Below, piece after piece: positions 9,195-17,493 of a DNA stretch of 24,642 bases (position 1 is its first letter; the number at the start of each line of letters is the position of its first letter). A program made the translations under genes and the position numbers. The notes beneath the pieces are model-generated. The model was not told the DNA's origin. It made no database searches and worked only from the letters and a program-made list of their open reading frames with translations. Source of the DNA: Pinguiococcus pyrenoidosus (Eukaryota > Sar > Pinguiophyceae > Pinguiochrysidales > Pinguiochrysidaceae); NCBI GenBank assembly GCA_019677205.1, contig JAAMXY010001212.1, positions 1 through 24,642 of the forward strand, read 5' to 3'.

Positions 9195-11337
9195 ATGGAG
9201 GCGTCTCGGAAGCGGCCTCGGGAGGAGGCTCAGAATGTCGTCGTGTTGGAGGAGCGGGAGGTAGGACCGTGCATACCCTTCTCTACAGGCTTGCGTCCCA
9301 GCCCTCGCAGCGTGGCCAACCCGTTTCTCATGGTTTCCTAGGCACTTGTGTTCGGATTTCGAGTTCCCGCGGGGGCCACAGGGGCTGCAATCCTGCAGGA
9401 GGCGAAGGAAGTGCTGGGCGGGTCGGTCGGGGGCGGATTGTCCGAGCTCAAAGTCGACTCGCCGGCCGGACTGAGAGCCCTGCTGGGCTGCCCGGCGGCT
9501 CTGAGGACCGCGGCGCGGCGGGAAGTCAAGCTGGATCGGCCGCTGACGGAGCTCTTCAGGCGGCAGGCAGCGGCACAGAGGGCTGTGCTTCCTCCCGTCT
9601 TCATCGTTGCGGGCAGCCGAGGTCGGAAGGGACGGCGGGAGAAGCTCCGCCGAACCGCGCTGCGAGACATGCAGCCGCTCCTTCGAGAAATGCTCTTGCA
9701 GTCTGTGCCGAGTCGAGGGGAGGCCAAGGCAAAGGACGTCCCAGAACAGGCGGATAGTCAGGTTCCTGGCCTTGCAAAGCAAAGGAGGAATGCCAAGCGG
9801 AAGCAAGACGCCGAACCAGCTTCCCCGCCGTTGAAAGGCGACGTGGGCAATGGGAAGAAGAGAAAGGTCGATCATGAGCAGACGCTTGCTGCGAAGGAGA
9901 AGCGCCTGGAAATGAAGACGGCCGGCCCCAGCTCTAGCCGAGGAAACGGTGCTGCTGCAGCTGCTGCAGCAGCAGCTGCGAACCATGGCAAAGGTGAAGG
10001 CAAACGCGAAGCGAAAAGCCGAGAACCCGTGGTTCTCGCCTCGGCAGAAGGTGACGCCTACAACGATGAAAAGGATGATAGTGAAAGCGGCCAAGGTGGC
10101 CAAAGCAGCGAAACCAGCGCCAGTAGCGAAAGCGGCGAAGAGGAGGAGGAGTCTGAGGAGGAGTCTAAGGAGGAGTCTGAGGAGGAGGATTTTGAGGAGG
10201 AGGATTTTGAGGAGGAGGATTTTGAGGAGGAGGATTTTGAGGAGGAGGAGGAGGACGAGGATTCTGAAGAGGATCAGAATGGCGTGGACGACATCGTGGA
10301 CAGCGAATCAGTACCCGGGAATGGTTCGTCCCTTCCACATCAACTGCAGAACCACACTGCAGACGAGCATGAAGAGGGGCCTAAGGGTCGCGATGTCGAT
10401 GCTAGTGATCATGAAGAGCACGAGAGCTCCAGCGACAACGAGAGTCACGATGATGAGCAGGCTGAAGCTACCCAGGAAGATGTCTTGCCACATGCGGCCG
10501 ACGACTCAAGCGCCATGGAAGCGGTGGATACCGTGCGACGGTCGAGCGACAAGGGGAATCGTCATGAACGAGAAGTTGATGAAGAAACGCCTCACACGAA
10601 GCACAGCATCGCTAGCCAAGAGACTGTTCTGGACGTCAAGGACGAGCGCAAAGCCGCCATCAACGTCAGTGATGATGAAGAAGACGATGATGATGAGGAC
10701 GAAGATGAAAGCGGCGATAGCGACTTGGGTTCGATGTTGGGTTCTGTGATCGAATCTGTCGATCAGGACAGTGCTGGCGAAGAGGCTGACGATGGTAGGC
10801 AAGGTTCTCAAGCATCTACGGAAGGCAACGCTCATGAAGCCGAGGAAGGTGGGGACAACGAAAGTGACGAGGGCAACACCGCAAGCGACGACGAGGAAGA
10901 CGACGAGGAAGACGACGAGGAAGACGACGAGGACGATGATGAGGAGGATGACGGTTTAGACGACGAGGAGGATGAGGACGATGAGAACGAGAACGCCGAT
11001 GGCAATGGTAGTGAGGAGAAGGGCGGTGAGAAAGATGACGGCGGGGGGGAAACGGCNNNNNNNNNNNNNNNNNNNNNNNNNNNNNNNNNNNNNNNNNNNN
11101 NNNNNNNNNNNNNNNNNNNNNNNNNNNNNNNNNNNNCTAGAGCTGGAGGCCGATGATGGCGGTGGGGATGCTGCGGCTGCGGCTGCGGCTGCGGCTTCTG
11201 CTGCTGAGATGGTGGTGGCGGAGGAGGTGGTGGCAGAGGACGAGGACGAGGAGGAGGAGGAGGACGAGGACGAGGAGGAGGGCGAGGGGAAGGAGAACAA
11301 GGTCGACAAGGCGACTGCAGAGGACGTTCCGAGATGA
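9195..11337 (+). CDS. Acidic, nuclear-looking protein with assembly gap
   Basis: Exon 1 is 9195-9260 and exon 2 starts at 9342. The 81-base intron begins GTAGGA and ends TTTCCTAG, and the join is in phase (...L-E-E-R-E joined to A-L-V-F-G-F...). The ATG at 9195 is followed by a basic S-R-K-R-P-R motif. Residues of roughly 20-150 form a compact non-acidic domain I do not recognise. Next come a K-K-R-K-V-D motif close to the classical SV40-type nuclear signal, an alanine run, and then hundreds of residues dominated by Glu, Asp and Ser, including four E-E-E-D-F repeats. An 80-N gap interrupts the gene at 11057-11136. After it the acidic frame continues in a different register and stops at 11335-11337. 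Long acidic tracts with nuclear signals are typical of nucleolar proteins and histone chaperones; that role is inference. Confidence 0.72.
10183..10258 (+). repeat. 15-base coding repeat, unit GAGGAGGATTTTGAG
   Basis: Four almost identical 15-base copies encode E-E-D-F-E repeats inside the acidic protein. They keep the reading frame because the unit is a multiple of three. Confidence 0.85.
11057..11136. other. Assembly gap of 80 N
   Basis: Unknown bases interrupt the acidic tract of the preceding gene. The acidic frame upstream and the one downstream differ in register, so either the true gap length is not 80 bases or an intron lies inside it. Flanking sequence is GA-rich and GCT/GCG-rich, the kind of simple sequence that breaks assemblies. 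Confidence 0.98.
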
Positions 11338-11613
11338 GCTGAGTAGAGGGCGCAAGGGTAGTGGCGGCTGGATGAAACACCCTTCACGTGCATGGTGTTG
11401 GCGCAGAGAGGAGCGAGGCAATTAAGGTACGCCTCTTATGCACATCGCAAACGTCGCACCGGCTTCTTTCCTGCTACGACAGTCTTCAAGCTGACTTGCC
11501 TGCATCCAAAGGCCAACTTCTCCCGAAAAAATATTACATCAGTCGCCAGCGACCGCAAGACATGGCGAAGTGAAGAGCGGTTGCAAGGGATCATCGCAGC
11601 CTGGCTCATGAGC

Positions 11614-12072
11614 TCACTGAAGATACTTCACTGCGATCATGAACAGCCTCCACATTACAAATATGAAGGCGCTGTACAAGGCGTTCGGTACGACGTTGAA
11701 GACCGGCAGCGCGAGGAACGTCAACGGGGTGGGTTCAACCAACTCTTGCACCGTGGACGCCGTGCCCATCAGCACCCAAAGAACGACGGCGACGAGTATG
11801 TAAAAGATCATCCATAAGGCGTCGTCTTGGCGCTGACTCTCCGAGCGGTGTGATGCGCGATGCTCTTGATGCTCGGCCTGCTCAGGACTCTGTTGAGCAT
11901 CGTCGTCCGCTGCGGGGGGCACCGGTGCCAGTCGACGGCGCACGTTGAGATCCGCGTTGGCCGCATCTTTGCGTTCCTCACGAAGCATGGCAGCACCGGC
12001 GGGGTTCTCTTCATCGGCGAAAGTCAGGTCGTTTTGCTGGTCTGGGGACAGCCGTGGAAGATGTTTGTTCAT
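11614..12072 (-). CDS. Small two-pass membrane protein, unknown family
   Basis: A single open frame from ATG at 12072 to TGA gives 152 residues. Residues 1-84 are hydrophilic, with many Glu, Asp, Gln and Arg and no obvious fold. Residues about 86-103 form a clean hydrophobic helix (W-M-I-F-Y-I-L-V-A-V-V-L-W-V). A short loop with T-V-Q-E-L-V-E-P-T-P follows, and then a second hydrophobic region at about 117-149. The protein ends two or three residues after the last helix. I recognise no family. The clear split into a disordered tail and two helices argues for a real gene rather than a chance frame. It converges on the acidic protein gene (276-base spacer) and diverges from the coiled-coil/beta-helix gene. 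An upstream exon cannot be excluded. Confidence 0.55.
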   Translation of the reverse strand: MNKHLPRLSPDQQNDLTFADEENPAGAAMLREERKDAANADLNVRRRLAPVPPAADDDAQQSPEQAEHQEHRASHRSESQRQDDALWMIFYILVAVVLWVLMGTASTVQELVEPTPLTFLALPVFNVVPNALYSAFIFVMWRLFMIAVKYLQ

Positions 12073-13544
12073 GTGCGAATGCTACAAGGCCACGCGAACT
12101 CAGGAGCGTACCGGCGGCCATGACTTGCCGTTTGCGTTCGCTTGTGACGTGGGTTTGTACTGGTGAACGACCCTTGCGAGCGCAGTGCGTAGTCGTCGGA
12201 GAAGTGTCTGTGGACCTGTGCCGCTCGCCCGTGAGTGTAGAAGTCGCCAGTTCCTTTCGGTGTTCAGGACGCGGTGCTCTCGGACCTTCGGCGCGCGGTG
12301 GCACAAGCAGAAGATGGTGACGCCGGCGTCCATTGCAACTGCCAACGCAGGGGTCGGTACTCTTGTAGGTGAAGGTGTCTTCAAAACTAAAAGCGGCAAT
12401 CTTGTTGATCGACGCACACAATGTCGAAGATCTTGGCGCCTCACGTTTTCACCTATACCACCAACACATGCGGCCTCCGAACGCTCGCGGTTGGCTGCGG
12501 TTTCCTCCCAAACGGCGCCAGAATTCGACCCCACGACCTCGCAGAAGTTCAAACTGTGCATTTGCAAGGAAGCTGAATGTTCTACGGAGGTTATTGCAGA
12601 TTTGCAAGTTTGCTTGAGCGAATGACGGGGACAGAAAATCATGGATTTGCCATGTGCGTGAAGTAATTGGTTCAGGATGCTAGCCGTTAACGCAAGGGTG
12701 CAGGCGACCACAGAAGCGTTCAGTCGGGATCCGACGAAGATCTAAATCAGAAATAGGGGGCACAACTCAAGCTTGACATCGACGCTTGGTGGACTCAGTA
12801 GGATTGCAGGCGCTTTCCACAAGTACGTGAGATTGTCGCCAAGTGTCGACGACGGGAACAGCGAGGAAAGGGAACGGAGCACATTCTAGTCGTCAGTGTT
12901 TGCTACGCGCCGCTGCGCCGCTGCGTCGCTCATCATCACAGACTCATGTAGATGCGTAGTGCAACGCATGCATCATAGGTGCTGACCGCACTGGCTGCGG
13001 ACGGAGCGAGGTTGCAATGGCGAGCATCTGGTCTCTGGACATCTCCGTCTTCATCCCTAAGAATGCCAGTATCGTGCATGGTCATGAATATTGGAAGTCT
13101 GACCAGACGTCGGATGCCCACAAGATCCAACCCACCCAATCGACGCGGATCTTCATCGCAAAACACCACCAAGTTTGCTTTCAAGCCATAGAGGCTTTTC
13201 CTTCCTTCAGGATTCATCATTGGCCAACCAGTATGCAAATCCACCGCCAACGTATCCTGATTGGAGAAAGTGATCGCGTCATTTCCCCGTTCTCAAATCA
13301 ATCCACCGGGAGGAACTCGGGCGTCCACAAAATGCTCTGTGCGTCCGGATAGTGGAAGCTTGAAAGCCACCAGCGTGGAAGATCTTTCCCGAGCCCTTCA
13401 TGTCTCGCTCAATGCAGAAGCGCTTGTCCAGAGGCGTTGCACAGACAGCCCGGGCTTTTGCTCACTTGCTCCCGCCAGAGCGATCAAGCCCGCCAAGGTT
13501 TGCAGAGCGCACACTCGTTCTCTACGCTCCATCTCCAGGCCATC
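12073..13544. other. Intergenic spacer between divergent genes
   Basis: These 1.47 kb contain several mid-sized open frames on both strands (minus 12100-12711, plus 12185-12625, minus 12936-13250, plus 13017-13352). None shows a recognisable domain, and those on opposite strands overlap each other. The minus frame at 12936-13250 is the most protein-like and is discussed as a finding. The last bases before 13545 should hold the promoter or leader of the coiled-coil/beta-helix gene. Confidence 0.45.
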
Positions 13545-16077
13545 ATGATCGACGAGTCGAAGGATGTGGAACTTGAGCACTATGGAGGCCTTTCGCCTCC
13601 ATCATCGCGTCGAACCAGCACACCACAGCCAAGCAGTGCGAACGACGCTACGACTTTCCAAGATCATCAGCACCAGGCTGCAAGGACACCGACAGCCGTG
13701 CCCAAAAGCGAAGATGAATTCAGTGAGTCGCTTGATGCCTTTCTCGCATTTCTCCATCAACGAAGGGCAGTGTTTCCGGCCCCAGAGATGGGGCACAGTA
13801 TACTGCCAAGGACCGCCCAACTAGATCACGATGAACCGCCAGATGCGCACCACATGTTGGATCGCAGAGTCCGCAAGTTCTGCCACAACTACGGCGCCTG
13901 GATTGTCTATCCCATGCTGATCATATCAGCTATTACGGCTGTCGTGCACACAGAGCTGCGCACAGCTGAGCTACACCGAGAAATCGACGATCAGAGTGAG
14001 CGGCTCGATGTGCTTGAAGAGCAACTCAGAGGTGTTGAAGACCAATCAAGGATGCTCAGTAAGGACGTTGAAGCCTTGCACATGGAAGTGGGTAGCTTGG
14101 AAACTGATCTTAACAGGCTCAACGACACGTTCAAAAGCTTTGAATCTCAAATCGAGAATCTTCAAGCAATCTTTGAGGAGATGGAAGCCGCTTTGCCGCA
14201 GATGAATGACACAGTTACGAATCTTCAAACACGAACCGGTATCATGAAGGAAGACCTGGGCGGGCTAGACGATTATGCTCGAGACCAGCTTGAGCGACTG
14301 GATCACATCTCCGACGGATTCACCAACGTAACAGTGCGAGTAAGCGGCTTGGAAACACGTTTGAGTGACCTTACAGTACTGAGCGATGAGCTTCACGAGG
14401 GGCTTAGTGCCGCGAATACCTCAGTGGCTGCCGTCTCAGAGGAGCAAGCCATCGTTGTAAACACGCAGATCGATATATCTACCAACATGACCTTGCTGCT
14501 AGACGCGCACCATGATCTGGCATCTCATTTGGACCGTCTGGGAAGTGAGGTTTCTACTGTAAACGGTTCTGCAAGCGAGCTACAAGGAGAGCTGGCAAAC
14601 CTCAACGTCACCGCCAGTGCTTTGAGACGTGAGCAAGAATCTCACGAGGCCCGGGCAGAAGAGCTAGCTGATCAACTAACAGAAGCAGAAGCAGCGAAAG
14701 ACGATCTGCTGCGCGCACAACGGGGAACGAATGAAACGATCTCTGCGTTCAGCTTGACCCTGATGGAGAGGGAGCAAACCCTTGGTCAGCTCGTTGATGC
14801 CTCCATTGGCCTAAACATGACTGTGCAGGTCTTCGAAGATCGACTCGCGCGTATGAGAGTGAACATCACTTCGGCCGAAGCTGACCTGAGAAGACTTCAG
14901 GAGATGCTTCCGGACTACGAACAAACAGTTCAGAACCTCACCGAAGCCGTGGGCATCCTCCAGACAGGCCTCGAGAACATCACGGATCGGATTGAAGACG
15001 TGGAGCAGCCCCTGGGGGCTTATGTCCCAGCCTGCATTGCGGATCAGGTCTCCGAAGATCAGTACATACCGGGGGAGCGTACTCAAGCGCCCATCGATGT
15101 GTTCTTCGACCACAGCATGCACAATGCGGAGGCCTGCATTGCTGAAGCAGTCACTTGGCTTCACTCTCTCCCAATCCTTCTGCACGATGTTACGCTGAGC
15201 ATTGATTCCGGGAACTACTATTTCACGGATCCGATCGTTTTTAACCATCCCTACGGACGCCTGATACACTTCTATGGCCAAGGCGTTGACAACACGATTC
15301 TTCATGCGAACCATAGTGCTCCGGCCGTTATCCACATTGAGGACGAGGAGTTTGGGTCATTTGGCGGAGTAGCTATCGATTGTGAGGACAAGATTTTGTA
15401 TGGCCTTTACGTGGTCAACTCTCAAGTTCAACTGCTCGAAGAAGTCACGATCTCGAGGGCGACGCATTTCGCATTGCATTTGAGAAAGGCAATTGTCTTA
15501 CAAACAGTCGGGGCAATTATTCTGCACACCTCGGATAATGGCCTTCTGCTCTATCGAAGCACTTTTCAAGTTGGAGCCGGAAGTCAGATTATCGCTAGGC
15601 AAAACGTGGGAAATGGTCTCAGCATTGATATCGATTCGTCTTTCGAAGGTGGTGGAACGACGGTGATTTGTGAAGGTAGGGAACTCGGAAACTGCTCTGC
15701 ATTCTGCGTGGAGGAGGGTTTCGCAGCAAATGATTGAGGCGTTCTCTACACGGTACAATAGATAATGGGAAGCTAGGCATCAGAGTACTACGGCATTCAG
15801 GAATAGGCGGCGCCGTCATCGAGTGCCGTCGGAATGGCGATTCCGGCGTCGTTGTAGATATGCTCAGCTACGTGGCATTGCTGGATGACAGCATATTTGA
15901 AGACAACGTTGGATGCGGAGTTGATTTCGAACGAGGTACGTGTCCCGGCAAGATCTGTGATGCACGTCAGCGGGGCAAGTATCAAACTATTCCCCACCTA
16001 AGCTTCTTATTGCGATAGGCTCGGAATATACAGGAAGCATCACTGGATCGCGCAACGGTGGCGGACTAGTCTGCTAG
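13545..16077 (+). CDS. Type II membrane protein, coiled-coil stalk plus beta-helix
   Basis: Three exons, 13545-15675, 15762-15935 and 16019-16077, give 787 residues. The introns are 86 bases (GTAGGG...CAATAG) and 83 bases (GTACGT...GATAG). Splicing removes in-frame stops and joins V-I-C-E to D-N-G-K-L-G-I, a continuous beta-helix pattern. The start is the first ATG of the frame. Residues 1-117 are hydrophilic and have no signal peptide. One hydrophobic helix lies at about 118-135 (A-W-I-V-Y-P-M-L-I-I-S-A-I). Residues about 140-500 are heptad-rich coiled coil with a dozen N-x-S/T sites (for example N-D-T, N-V-T, N-M-T, N-I-T), as expected for a lumenal or extracellular stalk. From about 540 the sequence shows short repeated rungs (G-N-Y-Y-F, V-I-H-I-E-D, G-V-A-I-D-C, G-L-Y-V-V-N-S) of a right-handed parallel beta-helix. 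No catalytic residues of pectate lyases stand out. Binding or structural display is a guess. Confidence 0.78.
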
Positions 16078-16085
16078 CTCCTCGG

Positions 16086-16241
16086 ATGCTCTTTTTGCTA
16101 GCGCCGTTCCTGCTCGCCACAGCAATCCCCCTTGCGGTTGTGTTTGCGCCGGGGGCATGCGGCTTCCGAAGCTGCCAGTTTACGTTTGGGCGAGGTCCAC
16201 GGGTTCCTCGTGTGGTGGTGTTGTCTGACAAGTGTTTTTGA
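16086..16241 (+). CDS. Hydrophobic 51-codon frame, possible alternative exon
   Basis: ATG at 16086 opens a short frame whose first 22 residues are strongly hydrophobic (M-L-F-L-L-A-P-F-L-L-A-T-A-I-P-L-A-V-V-F-A), like a signal peptide or membrane helix. It ends at TGA 16239-16241. It lies directly after the stop of the coiled-coil/beta-helix gene. A CTGCTAG acceptor at 16077 would fuse it in phase to that gene's second exon, so it may be an alternative C-terminus rather than a separate gene. It could also be chance. Confidence 0.18.
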   Translation: MLFLLAPFLLATAIPLAVVFAPGACGFRSCQFTFGRGPRVPRVVVLSDKCF

Positions 16242-17146
16242 CGGGGAGACTGGTAAGGGTTGACGAATAGCCTATAGCATGTGGATGCGGGAATGCGTTC
16301 CCCAGCGTCTTTTCATCTTTTTCCCGAATGAATGAATGATGGCATCTTTGGCAACGAAAGTCGTCAATCGAAATCCACTGCACGAGTCGGTCGTATCGTA
16401 GCTGACCCTACTTTCAGCATCCCTGCGCTCATAACAAGACCAACATCCCAATCAACCGACGGTTTCCGCAGTGACACGCTACCGAATCTTGGCCGTACTA
16501 TGGGAGATTCTCTTCTTGTTTCCAAACCGCTCTATTTTGCATTGCTACAGGAAATATCTTCCCTAGCCCGCCTCACCAATCCGCGTCTTCCAATACGTCC
16601 AATCCCCTTGGTCGAAGGGCCCTTTCGCAACTTTTTCCTTTATTCTCGGTTTTTACAGCCCAACCAAGGATCAGCTGACGCTTCTGCGCTCGCTGAAGCT
16701 TTGGCGCCATTTGGCCGCGCGCAGAGGCGTCGGAGGGCGTTCAAATCCCGTTTTGACACGGTGCCAGAGAGCGTGAAGCTTCGAAGCGGCGTTTGGAAGG
16801 TGAGCCTCCGGGTTTGGACAGCTTGGTGGGGCCCAAAAGCCTCCTTGTTCTGTGCGGACGCAGAGACGGTTGAATGGAAAGGATTGTGTGGTGTCTCCCT
16901 CTTTGGTTGGAGTGTCTCCTGTGGACCTGTGCGTCGCGCGGACAGCAGCACCCTCAGCAATTTGGCGCCTGAGGAGGAGGCGCCTTCGGAAGAAGTTCGG
17001 GGATGGGAGGAGCGAACAGCTTCGGTGGCGCAAGCTGGTTTCGTTAGCTGCGAGTCCGGACATCTGTCCGTCACGCGGCCGCCGCGGTGCGCGCGCTTCG
17101 CCAGAGCCTTACTTCGTTCGGAATGTGACGCAATTCACAGAGAGGC

Positions 17147-17173
17147 AGAGAGAGAGAGAAAGAGAGAGAGAGA
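17147..17173. repeat. GA microsatellite
   Basis: An almost pure GA dinucleotide run lies about 320 bases before the phosphatase ATG. It is complementary to the CT run at 17263-17298. Confidence 0.9.
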
Positions 17174-17260
17174 ATGCGTGAAAAGCTCCGGCGGAACTCC
17201 GCAAACGAACCTTCGCACAGATCTCCCTCCCTTCTTTCCTTCCCTTCTTTTCTTAGACCA

Positions 17261-17262
<2 letters not shown>

Positions 17263-17298
<36 letters not shown>
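17263..17298. repeat. CT microsatellite
   Basis: About 18 uninterrupted CT units lie 195 bases before the phosphatase ATG. A pyrimidine-rich stretch from 17220 precedes it. Such tracts are common near eukaryotic transcription starts. Confidence 0.95.
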
Positions 17299-17300
<2 letters not shown>

Positions 17301-17493
17301 CGCTCCCCCCCCTTCTCCCCACTAACCATCGTCTTCTTGTTTTCGTTTTCCTTAAAATCCAGACCTGCCCCCGAAGGCCAGAGTAAAGAGAGAGCAAAGG
17401 GTGTGGGAGAGAGAGACAGCGAAGGAAAGCAGAACCACAACCACAACCGCAACCCAAACCCAAACCCAAAGGAAGGAAAAACGACGAAGAAAG

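Larger units (their letters stand above)
16078..17493. other. Upstream region and leader of the phosphatase gene
   Basis: No gene is firmly supported here apart from the short hydrophobic frame at its left end. A plus-strand frame is open from 16332 through 17690, but it runs across GA and CT tracts and into the phosphatase gene in another frame, and two minus-strand frames are open across the same part, so stops are simply scarce. The last 350 bases contain a GA tract, a CT tract and a CCCAAA-rich leader just before the phosphatase ATG. Two TTTGGCGCC sites lie at 16700 and 16961. Confidence 0.5.

Noticed and set aside
12500-12580. tRNA-like GGGTCGAATTC box on the minus strand
   Set aside because: The flanking bases do not form a T-arm stem and no matching A box, D-arm or anticodon arm could be placed.
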